From the NCBI GenBank assembly GCA_020725385.1, contig DYFC01000064.1, positions 1 to 41,664 on the forward strand: DNA of 41,664 nucleotides, written 5' to 3'. Source of the stretch: Nitrospira japonica. GTDB lineage: Bacteria > Nitrospirota > Thermodesulfovibrionia > Thermodesulfovibrionales > SM23-35. Both the position numbers and the translations under genes were made by a program. The notes below the pieces were generated by a model, which worked only from the letters and a program-made list of their open reading frames with translations, was not told where the DNA came from and did no database searches. Below are positions 15,534 to 24,543 of the stretch, piece after piece. How positions within the stretch are numbered: position 1 is the first letter of the stretch; every line of letters begins with the position of its first letter.

Positions 15534-16316
15534 TCAATTAGTTATATGTTTTTTATAAAGTTTTTCTTTAATTATTTTTACGGCATCAACTACTTTGGGG
15601 CAAAGATAAAAGGGTGATACACCCTTTATATCAGCTTCCATAACATCATCATCAAATTTTATAACTCCAATTACTCTCATATTTTCAAGATTATCTTTTA
15701 TGAATTCAATATCTTTATCGTCTCGTATTTTATTAGCAACTATAAATACATTTTTAATACCGAGTTCTTTTGCCATCTTATGAACAGTCTTTGCTGTTTG
15801 TAAACTTCTCTGTCCGGGTTCTACAACAACAATAAAAGCATCAACATATTCTGATGTGCCTCTTGTTAAATGTTCAATTCCTGCTTCCATATCAACAATT
15901 ACTACTTCATTTCGTTTTGTAATAAGGTGTTTTAAAAGACTTCTTAACAAAACATTCTCGGGACAATAACAACCCGACGATGCTGCTTTAACTTTCCCCA
16001 TAACCAGTAATGTTATACCGTTTATTTTATATCCAATACCTTCCGGAAGATCATCAACTTTTGGATTAAGCTTATATATTCCACCAGGGGCTCCCGGTTT
16101 TGCACCGGTCCTTTCTTCAATCAAATCTGCCATTTCTACCAATGGTTTTATTTTAGAAACATCCTCAAGAGGAACACCAAGTGCGGAAGCAAGATTAGCG
16201 TCAGGGTCTGCATCAACAGCTATGACTTTCTTTTTTTCTTCTGAAAACAGATGAGCAAGAACAGCGGCAAGGGTTGTTTTTCCAACCCCGCCTTTACCTG
16301 TAATAGCAATCTTCAT
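15534..16316 (-). CDS. cooC: CooC-like nickel-insertion ATPase
   Basis: This 260-residue P-loop ATPase of the MinD/SIMIBI class has the deviant Walker A GKGGVGKTT (about 7-15), VDADPDANLASALG, and the CxC motif within SGCYCPEN (about 114-121). That CxC is typical of CooC, where a dimer binds nickel or zinc and matures carbon monoxide dehydrogenase. Further conserved parts are VDMEAGIEHLTRG and VVEPGQRSLQTA. No CODH subunit is encoded in the window, so the client is inferred. The ATG overlaps the hisB stop by 4 nt. With metFV and folD nearby it supports a Wood-Ljungdahl pathway in this genome. Confidence 0.85.
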   Translation of the reverse strand: MKIAITGKGGVGKTTLAAVLAHLFSEEKKKVIAVDADPDANLASALGVPLEDVSKIKPLVEMADLIEERTGAKPGAPGGIYKLNPKVDDLPEGIGYKINGITLLVMGKVKAASSGCYCPENVLLRSLLKHLITKRNEVVIVDMEAGIEHLTRGTSEYVDAFIVVVEPGQRSLQTAKTVHKMAKELGIKNVFIVANKIRDDKDIEFIKDNLENMRVIGVIKFDDDVMEADIKGVSPFYLCPKVVDAVKIIKEKLYKKHITN

Positions 16317-16900
16317 AACACTTTCTTTGTCGAAGGCACTCCTTTTACTCTCGGGTCAATTGTAACAGCCTGTTTCAATGCCCGTCCGAGTGCCTTAAAA
16401 ATAGCCTCGATAATATGATGTGTATTTCTTCCATAAGGGCTATTTATATGCAGTGTTAAACTACTATTTGCAGCAAATGCCTGCATAAAATCTTCGATCA
16501 AATCCGGGTCAAAATCTCTCAATTTACTTTTTTTGGGAAATTCCACTTTATAAACAAGATAGGGTCTGCCGCTTATATCAATGCTAACATTTGCAATCGC
16601 TTCATCCATTGGAACAGATGCCTGTCCATATCTTGTTATTCCTTTCATATCACCGAGAGCTTGTTTTACTGCTTTTCCCAAAACAATTCCTACATCCTCG
16701 ACAGTATGATGATCGTCTATCTCGGTATCACCTCTGGCTTTAATTTCAATATCAAAGAGTCCGTGTTTGCTCATAAGTGAAATTATATGGTCAAGAAAAG
16801 GAATCGAGGTGTTTATAGAATAGTTTCCTACACCATCAAGATTTATTGTAAGTTCAATGTCAGTTTCTTTTGTTTTTCTTTTTAAGGTCGCTTTTCTCAT
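16313..16900 (-). CDS. hisB: Imidazoleglycerol-phosphate dehydratase
   Basis: This 195-residue monofunctional enzyme dehydrates imidazoleglycerol phosphate in histidine synthesis. Manganese-binding segments are intact: FLDHIISLMSKHGLFD (about 35-50), DDHHTVEDVG (about 63-72), and the later HHIIEAIFKALGRAL near 163-177. There is no fused phosphatase domain, as is normal outside Enterobacteria. It starts one base inside the hisC stop (TAATG) and overlaps the CooC-like gene, so three functionally mixed genes are tightly linked. Confidence 0.95.
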   Translation of the reverse strand: MRKATLKRKTKETDIELTINLDGVGNYSINTSIPFLDHIISLMSKHGLFDIEIKARGDTEIDDHHTVEDVGIVLGKAVKQALGDMKGITRYGQASVPMDEAIANVSIDISGRPYLVYKVEFPKKSKLRDFDPDLIEDFMQAFAANSSLTLHINSPYGRNTHHIIEAIFKALGRALKQAVTIDPRVKGVPSTKKVL

Positions 16901-17949
16901 TAAGCCCCCGTATTTAATATACTTTTCCTTAATTCTTTAAGAAAAATATTATTTTCTTTTGGCGTGCCCACTGTTACTCTTAAGCACCCTTTGACTACTC
17001 CATTCATATTTCTTACAAGCACACCATTCTTCAGCATAGATTGATAAACAATATCAGGTTTTTCTACCTTAAAAAGTATAAAATTTGCCTCAGACGGGTA
17101 TGGCTCAACTCCTTTAATTTTTATCATATTTTTAAAAAGCCTGTCTCTTTCATTACATATTGCATTTATATATTTACCGGGCAATTCTTTTTTCTTCAAG
17201 ACTTCACATGCAATTGCCTGAGAAAAGGAATTAAGATTAAATGGTAATCTTACTTTGTTGACCTGATTTATAATATCCGCATTGGCTATTAAAAATCCTG
17301 TTCTTAAAGCTGCCATACCTATTTTGCTCAATGTCCTCATTATCACAAGGTTCTCATAATCACTAAGTAAAGGCATGAAACCCTTTTTACTCGAAAAAGG
17401 TTGATATGCTTCGTCAATAATAACAAGTGATTTTTGAGCTGTTTCTTCAATTATCTTTAAAATCTTTTCCGATGAAAAACAATTTCCTGTTGGATTATTA
17501 GGTGAACTTAAAAATATTAATTTAGGTTTTTCTTTTTTAATACGTTTAATGATTTGATCAATATCAAGGTCAAATGATTCGTCTAAAGCTATTGATATTG
17601 TTTTTTCTCCAAGCGCTGTTGCAATAATCCCATACATCGAAAACGTTGGCTCCGGGAATAATACCGGACCTCCAAAAGTTGCAATCAAATAATAAATAAG
17701 TTCATCGGAACCATTACCCTGAAGTATATTTTCAGGCTTTACTAAAAATTCTTTTGCTATTATATTCTTTAATTTTTTTGCTTCCGGATCAGGGTATCTG
17801 TTTGTTTCTATATTCTTAACAATATTATAAAAACCTTTGAATCCGTATGGGCTTTCATTTGCGTCAAGCTTGACTTTACATGGTATTTCTTTTGCCTGAT
17901 AAGCTGTTAAAGAATATACACCGGACTTAACAAATTTCTTTATATTCAT
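16900..17949 (-). CDS. hisC: Histidinol-phosphate aminotransferase
   Basis: This 349-residue PLP enzyme transfers an amino group to imidazole acetol phosphate. Landmarks are LDANESPYGF (about 29-38), GNGSDELIYYL (about 80-90), FLSSPNNPTGN (about 147-157), VIIDEAYQPF (about 176-185) and the PLP lysine in RTLSKIGMAALRTGF (about 205-219). It is the first gene of a seven-gene run. A TATAAT box ends only 9-10 nt before the ATG and no ribosome site is visible, so the mRNA may be nearly leaderless. No good -35 box is seen. Confidence 0.93.
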   Translation of the reverse strand: MNIKKFVKSGVYSLTAYQAKEIPCKVKLDANESPYGFKGFYNIVKNIETNRYPDPEAKKLKNIIAKEFLVKPENILQGNGSDELIYYLIATFGGPVLFPEPTFSMYGIIATALGEKTISIALDESFDLDIDQIIKRIKKEKPKLIFLSSPNNPTGNCFSSEKILKIIEETAQKSLVIIDEAYQPFSSKKGFMPLLSDYENLVIMRTLSKIGMAALRTGFLIANADIINQVNKVRLPFNLNSFSQAIACEVLKKKELPGKYINAICNERDRLFKNMIKIKGVEPYPSEANFILFKVEKPDIVYQSMLKNGVLVRNMNGVVKGCLRVTVGTPKENNIFLKELRKSILNTGA

Positions 17950-18127
17950 AGCAATGGAATTATACCATAACTTTGGAAGATTTATTTAACTAAAAAACAT
18001 TATTCTTGAAGGATGCTGTTTGCTCAAAATATTTCAGGAAATAAGATCTATAATCGAATAAACCCGGAATAAACCAAAATTTTTTAAGCAGTATCCTTAT
18101 TATTTAGGTTAAAATAAAATCATACTT

Positions 18128-18856
18128 ATGGTAAAAATAAAAAATCTTCTACAAAATATCAATTTATTGAACATCTTTTTATTCCTGATATGTCTATATT
18201 TTGCAAATTATATATTGTTTCCTATTCTTTCTCTAAAAATATATTACACATTGCCATCAACAAAAGCTGCTGGAGAAGACATATCCAATGAGCTTTCCTC
18301 AAGCCAAAGGATTCCTTCTATGTCTGAATATACTTTAATTTCCGAGGAGAATGCTTTCCACCCGGAAAGGAAAATCCCGGTTGAAAAAAAAGCTGAAGAG
18401 CAACCTCCTCCACCACCAAAGCCCGAATTGGTATTGTATGGTACATTAATTACCGACGACATAAGTTATGCATATCTTGAAGATTTAAAGTCATTAAGAA
18501 ATACACCGGGCAGGGGTAGAAGACAGATAACCCTTAAAAAAGGCGATAGTCTCGGCGGTTTTGTTCTTAAGGAAATTGAAACAGATAAAATTACAATGGT
18601 AAGGGGTGATGAAAAACTAATAGTTGAAGTACGTAATACACAAAGGTCAAAGACCCAAGCACCTGTTCCTGCAACAGCTTCCTCAAAACAGCAGCCTGCT
18701 GCAACCTCTTCAAGAAGGCTTGTACCTCAAACCCCGGCCTCTTCTAATGTTATGGCTCCTTCTTCAGAATCTTCAAGCAGAGCAGTTATAAACCCTCCAC
18801 GCAATGCCGAAGAACAGACTATTATGGATTTTTTCAATAAAACAAAAACAGATTGA
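18128..18856 (+). CDS. GspC-like type II secretion inner-membrane protein
   Basis: This 242-residue protein has a short cytoplasmic start, one membrane segment (about 13-36) and a periplasmic part. A proline stretch (EEQPPPPPKPE) precedes a beta-rich domain, about 97-170. There, LVLYGTLITDDISYAYLED and LKKGDSLGGFVLKEIETDKITM resemble the homology region of GspC. The Ser/Pro/Thr-rich tail has no PDZ domain. GspC or PilP would be the nearest families. No other secretion genes are encoded here. It lies 18 bp before the first TPR-glycosyltransferase gene. No ribosome site precedes ATG 18128. Confidence 0.55.
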   Translation: MVKIKNLLQNINLLNIFLFLICLYFANYILFPILSLKIYYTLPSTKAAGEDISNELSSSQRIPSMSEYTLISEENAFHPERKIPVEKKAEEQPPPPPKPELVLYGTLITDDISYAYLEDLKSLRNTPGRGRRQITLKKGDSLGGFVLKEIETDKITMVRGDEKLIVEVRNTQRSKTQAPVPATASSKQQPAATSSRRLVPQTPASSNVMAPSSESSSRAVINPPRNAEEQTIMDFFNKTKTD

Positions 18857-18874
18857 AAAATCATTGCTTATATT

Positions 18875-20935
18875 ATGAATCTCGACAGGGTATTTCAAAC
18901 TGCTTTTGATTTCTATAAAAAGGGCGATATTCAAAGAGCCGAACAATCTTTCCGTAAATTACTCGAAAAGAAGCCAAATCATCCGGAATCCCTCCGTCTT
19001 CTTGGAATTATATTATTACAAACAGGTAAATTTAAATCAGCTATAGAAATCTTCCTGAAAGATATACGTCTTAATCCAAAAAATGCTGATGGCTATAATA
19101 ATCTTGGCCTGTCTTATTTTGGACTGGAACAATATGACAAAGCCATTGAATCTTTCAATCAGGCAATAAAACTGAATCCTTCCCACTTTCATGCTTATTA
19201 TAATCTCGCAAATTCTTATAAAAATTTAAGACAATTTGAAGAAGCGATCGAATGCTACAAAAAATCTCTGAATATAAATCCATATTTCGTTGAAGCACAT
19301 AATAATCTTGGAGATGTATATCAGGAAAAAGGCATGTTTGATGAAGCTATACAGAGTTATAAAAATGCTCTGAGAATCAATTCAAATTTCGGCAACATCT
19401 ATAATAATCTCGGGCTTGCGCTATACAAAAAAGGAGTTTTTGAAGAGGCATTAAGCTACTTTAAAAAGGCTCTGGAACTGAATCCAAAACTTGGCGATGC
19501 ATATAATAATATTGGCAATTATTTTTTCAATAATAATGAAATAGATAAAGCTATTGAATATTATTCAAAAGCCCTGAAATTAGAACAGAATTATGCCACA
19601 TATAATAATCTCGGGAATGCTTTCAAAGAAAAAGGTTTGCTTGAGGAGGCAATCAAATTTTATGAAAAAGCACTAAATGCCAATCAAAATGCAATAGACA
19701 CATCAATCGATTTGGGCGATGTGTTCAGAAAACAGGGAAAGCTTGATGAAGCTATATCACATTTTCAGAAACTACTCGATAATAATCCAAAAAATCCTGT
19801 TGTATATATTAATTTAGCGCTCGTATTTCAGGAAAAAGGACTATTCGATGAAGCTTTTAAATACTATAACAAAGCCCTTGAAATTAATCCAAATGTTGCT
19901 GAAGGTTATAATAATCTTGCCCTTGCTTTTATTGAAAATGGCCATTACGAAGAAGCCCGCTCAAATCTGGAAAAAGCTATCCAGATAAAACCAACCATGG
20001 CAAATGCACATTTTAATTTTGCAACTCTTTTATTGCTTGAAGGTGACTTTACAAGAGGCTGGGAAGAATATGAATGGAGATGGAATGCATCTGATTTCAA
20101 ATTTATGAAATTCAATTATTCACAACCTCAGTGGAACGGTGAAAAGTTTGAAGGATTAAAAATACTTTTGCACGCGGAACAGGGATTAGGCGATACGATT
20201 CATTTTATGAGATACATAAACCTTGTTCTGGAAAAGAATCTCGAAGTTATATTCAGGTGTCCGAAAGAATTATTAATACTGGCAAAATATTCTTTCCCGG
20301 AAATTCAAATAATCACCTTTGAAGAACCTCTGCCTGATTTTGACTTCCATTGTCCTTTAATGAGTCTTCCGTATGTATTTGAAACAACAATTGACAATAT
20401 ACCATCAAAAATACCATATATTAAAACAGAAAAGTCATTAATCGAGAGCTGGAACCAAAAAATCGGTAAAGACCCGAATTTCAAGATCGGCCTTGCATGG
20501 TCGGGTAATCCAAAATATAAAAGAGACCGGCATCGTTCATGTTCACTAAAAATTTTTTCCACGATTGCACAAATTGAAGGTATTTCATTATACAGTCTGC
20601 AAAAAGGACATGGTACCGAACAATTAAAGGAACTGCGCGATGAATTAAAAATTATCGACTTTGATAGTGAAATAAAGGATTTTTCAGATACTGCAGCTAT
20701 AATCGAAAATTTAGATCTTACTATATCCGTAGATACTGCAGTGGCACATCTTACAGGTGCAATGGGAAAACCTGTATGGACAATGTTGCCCTTTGTGCCA
20801 GACTGGAGGTGGATGCTGAACAGGGAAGACAGTCCATGGTATCCAACCATGCGTCTCTTCAGGCAGCATACTCCCGGCGACTGGGTTACGGTATTATCCA
20901 ATATAAAGAAAGAACTCAGATTAATACTCGGGTAG
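18875..20935 (+). CDS. TPR-repeat glycosyltransferase (GT9/GT41-like C-terminus), copy 1
   Basis: This 686-residue protein has about twelve 34-residue TPR units (1-405), many with the pattern YNNLG...A..Y.KAL..NP. A C-terminal Rossmann-type transferase domain follows (about 420-686). It contains LHAEQGLGDTIHFMRYI, a GLAWSGNPKYKRDRHRS phosphate-binding-like loop, and DLTISVDTAVAHLTGAMGKP, which resembles the nucleotide-sugar site of heptosyltransferases. The final DWRWMLNREDSPWYPTMRL block recurs almost unchanged in copy 2 (24544-26304). TPR-linked transferases of this kind often modify proteins such as flagellin or pilin, but no acceptor gene is seen. No ribosome site precedes the ATG, so coupling to the GspC-like gene is likely. 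Confidence 0.85.
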   Translation: MNLDRVFQTAFDFYKKGDIQRAEQSFRKLLEKKPNHPESLRLLGIILLQTGKFKSAIEIFLKDIRLNPKNADGYNNLGLSYFGLEQYDKAIESFNQAIKLNPSHFHAYYNLANSYKNLRQFEEAIECYKKSLNINPYFVEAHNNLGDVYQEKGMFDEAIQSYKNALRINSNFGNIYNNLGLALYKKGVFEEALSYFKKALELNPKLGDAYNNIGNYFFNNNEIDKAIEYYSKALKLEQNYATYNNLGNAFKEKGLLEEAIKFYEKALNANQNAIDTSIDLGDVFRKQGKLDEAISHFQKLLDNNPKNPVVYINLALVFQEKGLFDEAFKYYNKALEINPNVAEGYNNLALAFIENGHYEEARSNLEKAIQIKPTMANAHFNFATLLLLEGDFTRGWEEYEWRWNASDFKFMKFNYSQPQWNGEKFEGLKILLHAEQGLGDTIHFMRYINLVLEKNLEVIFRCPKELLILAKYSFPEIQIITFEEPLPDFDFHCPLMSLPYVFETTIDNIPSKIPYIKTEKSLIESWNQKIGKDPNFKIGLAWSGNPKYKRDRHRSCSLKIFSTIAQIEGISLYSLQKGHGTEQLKELRDELKIIDFDSEIKDFSDTAAIIENLDLTISVDTAVAHLTGAMGKPVWTMLPFVPDWRWMLNREDSPWYPTMRLFRQHTPGDWVTVLSNIKKELRLILG

Positions 20936-21075
20936 ATTTTTACCTTTAATTTTCAAAATTTCTTGTTATATAATTAATAAATATATAAAATTAGCTGTTT
21001 CCCTCTTTTTTTCGGGAAGCATTCATCAAAAAATAATCTCGAAGATAAATTCTCTATATTGAAAGGAGATATCCA

Positions 21076-22647
21076 ATGCTTACAGTCTCAGTTGCAGTCT
21101 TTAATCCCAATCCTGAAATTTTTAATAATTTTCTTCGTTCATTAAAAACATATACACCAGAAATGACCCAGCTTCTTATTTTCGACAATGGCTCCGATTC
21201 AAAAGAATTTGTCGATATAGTTAAGAAATATTTTAACGATTCTACTACAGATAACAAGGTTAAATTAAAAATAACCCATAATAATAAAAATATTGGATTT
21301 GGCAGAGCGCATAATCAAAATCTCTCTTTTGCAAACAATAAATTTTTTGCAGTACTTAATGATGATATTGAATTCTTTGAAAACTGGGCATCTCCTATGA
21401 TTAAAATTCTGGATGAGAATCAAAAAGTAGCACAGGTTGGTCCAAAAAAAAATGTTTTTAATACTTTAAAAGGCGACAAAATCGGACAATGGGAAGATAC
21501 AGAAGAACCGGAATACTGCGAAGCTGTATGCTTTATTATGCAAACCTCGCTCGCAAAAAAATACCATCTCTTCGATGAAATATACCAATACGGTTATTTT
21601 GAAGATATGGACCTGTCATTACGGCTTAGAAAAGATGGTTATTCCATAAGGAATGCTGATATTAACTGGCAGCATCATCGGGGCACGACAACAATCAGAA
21701 TGATAGCAGAGAATTTTGACCTTCCCGGATATTACATTCTTAATGAATATAATTTCAAAAAGCGCTGGAATGCCTATGTTATGAAAGGAAGATTCGGTAG
21801 AACCATTGTTATTAAAAGAGCGGGAGATCTCGAGGATGTATTTCTTTTAACACCTGTAATTGAAGCCCTCAGAGAAAAAGAACCTGACAGTGTAATTTTG
21901 CTCATGACCAAAACTCCTGAATCGGTACAGGGATGTCACGACATAGATGGTTATGCCGGGTATAACAATCCAGTCCCCTGCGATGTGCTTTTTGATCTTG
22001 ATTATTCATATGAGAAAGATTTCCGCAAACATATTGTTGATGCCTATTCTGAAATCACAAATGTAATAACCAGAAAAAAATCCGGCACACTATATATAGA
22101 AAAAAATGACATGGAATATGTTGATAATCTTTTGAAGGATATTCACCTGCCTGTTGCACTTGATTTCAGTGATGCTCCGGACGGAAAAAGATGGAAAAGA
22201 CAGAATTATGTTGAATTAGGAAGAAAAATTAAACAGGCAGGATTCAGCATAATCACGGTAGGTAAAACTTCAGAACAAACAGCGGATTATCTTGATGCAG
22301 ATTTAAGTTTAATCAACGTGTTATCTTATCAACAAACAGCCCTGACAATAGCAAAGAGCAAGCTTTTCATAGGAACCGATGGACTTCTCGCGCATTTTGC
22401 ACAATCAACCAGGACTCCGAGCATTATTCTATATGGCTGCACACTTCCGGAATATGTTGCAGATATTTCTCTTTCTTCACTTTTTCCTATAGTATCTCCG
22501 GTTGCCTGCAAGGGTTGCAGACATAGATATGCGGCAGGAACAATTGTTGCGTGTCCGAGAAATTTCGCCTGTATGGAAGTAATCAAACCGGATGATGTAT
22601 TTGAAGCTTTCAAAGAGATAACAGCAAGGTTGAATATCGCTCCATAA
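21076..22647 (+). CDS. Two-domain glycosyltransferase, GT2 fused to GT9-like
   Basis: This 523-residue protein begins with a GT2 (GT-A) domain (about 1-225). It shows LLIFDNGSDSKE, NIGFGRAHNQNL, the DDIE metal motif in FAVLNDDIEFF, and GYFEDMDLSLRLRKDGY. From about 240 a GT9-like (GT-B) domain follows: FGRTIVIKRAGDLEDVFLLTP, then LFIGTDGLLAHFAQS near 432-446, as in ADP-heptose transferases. A cysteine group (CKGCRHRY, then ACPRNFAC) lies near the end. GGAGA precedes the ATG by 7 nt, the clearest ribosome site in the island. The stop overlaps the next gene by one base. It probably builds a short glycan by two successive transfers (inference). Confidence 0.85.
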   Translation: MLTVSVAVFNPNPEIFNNFLRSLKTYTPEMTQLLIFDNGSDSKEFVDIVKKYFNDSTTDNKVKLKITHNNKNIGFGRAHNQNLSFANNKFFAVLNDDIEFFENWASPMIKILDENQKVAQVGPKKNVFNTLKGDKIGQWEDTEEPEYCEAVCFIMQTSLAKKYHLFDEIYQYGYFEDMDLSLRLRKDGYSIRNADINWQHHRGTTTIRMIAENFDLPGYYILNEYNFKKRWNAYVMKGRFGRTIVIKRAGDLEDVFLLTPVIEALREKEPDSVILLMTKTPESVQGCHDIDGYAGYNNPVPCDVLFDLDYSYEKDFRKHIVDAYSEITNVITRKKSGTLYIEKNDMEYVDNLLKDIHLPVALDFSDAPDGKRWKRQNYVELGRKIKQAGFSIITVGKTSEQTADYLDADLSLINVLSYQQTALTIAKSKLFIGTDGLLAHFAQSTRTPSIILYGCTLPEYVADISLSSLFPIVSPVACKGCRHRYAAGTIVACPRNFACMEVIKPDDVFEAFKEITARLNIAP

Positions 22648-24176
22648 TGGAAACCGGTTCGCTTACTATAGTTTTTTCCACAAGAGAAGAAAATCCCGGC
22701 TTCATAAAACACCTGGAAGAAACCTCAGGAATTCATTCTATTGAGATTCTTCAATTTATAAACATGGGTGAATATTCACTCACAGAAATTTATAATAAAG
22801 GGCTTAATGAAGCTAAAAATGACATAATCGTGTTTTCCCACGATGACATAATTCTTGATAAAAAAGATAAATGGGCAGAAAAAATATTAAGTCATTTCAA
22901 TAAAAGTGAATTTGGGATAATCGGAAAAGCAGGCACTACCAGCCTTACAGAATCGGGACGCTGGTGGGATGAACCACATCTAATGGTCGGAGAGGTATGG
23001 CATCAACAAACAGATCCTAACACAGGAAAAATAAATAAATGGGAAAACAAATATAGCGGTAATTTTGGCAATAGAATTATAGAAACAATAATTATAGACG
23101 GTCTATTTTTTGCAGTTCATAGAAGAAGAATAAAAACACATTTTGATGAAGACTTCAAAGGTTTCCATTTTTATGATATAGATTTCAGCTTTGCAAATCA
23201 TCTTTCGGGAGTCAAAATAGGTGTTGTTTTCGATTTCGGAATTACTCATAAATCAATCGGCATAACAAATCAACAATGGGAAATGAATAGAGCAAAATTC
23301 GTTTCTAAATGGAAAAGTTTTCTTCCCTATAGCATAACTCCTGATATTATATACAATAATTTTAAAATAGAACTATCCACACAGCCAAAGCTCGCTGTTA
23401 TAATGAGAAGACATAATTCCGGGTCTTTGCTACGATGTATTAACAGTATTTCAAAGACAACATCATATGAAAATTACAAAATATATATAGCTGACAATAA
23501 ATTCAATCATGAGGAATCCGAAACCATTGAAGATATTTTAAAAGAAAACAAAAATATTATATTTCCTGATTACCACGATAAAAGTATTGTTAAAACTTAC
23601 AATTATATAGTTCAAAACCACGTCGATAAAGATGCAGAATTAATACTATTCTGTGAAGATAACATTGAATTATTAAACGACTCTTTAAGCAGATTTGTTG
23701 AAATTTATAATGACAGAAAACAATTGATAGGGACAATGGGGCTTAGACTCCATACAACAAATAATAAAATTTACCATGCGGGTATTTCATTATATGTCGA
23801 TAACAGTAATCGACTAAGAATATCTTTTTCAGGAAATGGAAGTTATTATTCATACAATCCCGGCATACAATATTACGTAACTGCAATAACAGGTTCTTTT
23901 ATGTTAGTAAGCAAGGAATTATTTTTCTCCCTTGGAGGATTTGCAGAATACTATCAGGAAGCATTTTATGATATTGAATTTAACTTAAGAGCAATTGTAT
24001 TCGGAAGAGCAAATTGTTTTGTAGGAGATGCTGTAGCATATTACCATACCCCTTTGGTCAAAGAAAATGATAGTTGTAATAATGAAAATTTCAATAAAGA
24101 TTTTCAAAAATTGATCAATTTCATAAATCAAAATTTAAATAACCAAAACATAATGCAGCATATACATTTTCTCTAA
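22647..24176 (+). CDS. Glycosyltransferase with two GT2-like domains
   Basis: The 509 residues form two GT-A-like halves. The first (1-230) has IVFSHDDIILDKKDKW and FKGFHFYDIDFSFANHL, and resembles the family that includes bacterial glycan-modifying GT2 enzymes. The second (about 245-500) has AVIMRRHNSGSLLRCINS, LFCEDNIELL in place of a DxD motif, and FYDIEFNLRAIVFGRANCF. The weak metal motif in the second half may mean altered or lost activity. It starts inside the stop of the previous gene (TAATG), so both are made together. Confidence 0.8.
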   Translation: METGSLTIVFSTREENPGFIKHLEETSGIHSIEILQFINMGEYSLTEIYNKGLNEAKNDIIVFSHDDIILDKKDKWAEKILSHFNKSEFGIIGKAGTTSLTESGRWWDEPHLMVGEVWHQQTDPNTGKINKWENKYSGNFGNRIIETIIIDGLFFAVHRRRIKTHFDEDFKGFHFYDIDFSFANHLSGVKIGVVFDFGITHKSIGITNQQWEMNRAKFVSKWKSFLPYSITPDIIYNNFKIELSTQPKLAVIMRRHNSGSLLRCINSISKTTSYENYKIYIADNKFNHEESETIEDILKENKNIIFPDYHDKSIVKTYNYIVQNHVDKDAELILFCEDNIELLNDSLSRFVEIYNDRKQLIGTMGLRLHTTNNKIYHAGISLYVDNSNRLRISFSGNGSYYSYNPGIQYYVTAITGSFMLVSKELFFSLGGFAEYYQEAFYDIEFNLRAIVFGRANCFVGDAVAYYHTPLVKENDSCNNENFNKDFQKLINFINQNLNNQNIMQHIHFL

Positions 24177-24226
24177 TTACTTAATTGTAATTATAACTAA
24201 CCAGTTTTAAACAAAACATAGACTCA

Positions 24227-24503
24227 TCGTGAAAGTGAGTGGGTAAAAAATGATGAACATAGACTTCAATCTTGCTTGTAATAAGGATAAAAGAACATGG
24301 CAGGAGGTGGAAATATCCCAAAGGGTTAATCTTCTATTTGTCATTATCCGGCTTGACCGGATAATCCAGTATAAAGAAAATGGGAATCTTTCTCAACATC
24401 TGTATGTGTAAGCAAGTAAAACTGACGAGAAAATTTCTGGATTCCCCGATCAAGTCGGGGAATGACATAATTTATTATCGGTATTACCCACTCGATTACG
24501 CGA
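24227..24503. mobile_element. Possible 277-bp inverted-repeat element
   Basis: Left end TCGTGAAAGTGAGTGGGTAA and right end TTACCCACTCGATTACGCGA match as inverted repeats at 16 of 20 positions, with a perfect inner 10 bp (GAGTGGGTAA). No target duplication is evident and no transposase is inside. It could be a decayed MITE, or a cruciform or regulatory structure. Confidence 0.35.
24339..24467. repeat. Two palindromic repeat units in opposite orientation
   Basis: The unit at 24339-24369 reads tgtcattatccgg...ataatccag. The unit at 24437-24467 reads ctggattccccgat...ggaatgaca and is nearly identical to 10393-10423. The inward-facing pair is BIME-like. Confidence 0.7.
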
Positions 24504-24543
24504 AGACCCAAAATATATAAAAAGTCTTACTTAGAAGATAAAA

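Larger units (their letters stand above)
24177..24543. other. Gene-free stretch containing an inverted-repeat unit
   Basis: The 367 bp split the glycosylation island. They hold a pair of 20-bp inverted repeats (24227-24246 and 24484-24503) that enclose two palindromic repeat units. A 53-codon open frame at 24250-24411 passes through one repeat unit and looks fortuitous. Confidence 0.5.

Noticed and set aside
20305..20901. Minus-strand open frame of 198 codons
   Set aside because: It is antisense to the transferase domain of the first TPR gene, which is supported by paralogues.
24250..24411. Plus-strand 53-codon frame in the spacer
   Set aside because: It has no homology and no proper ribosome site, and it reads through a palindromic repeat unit.
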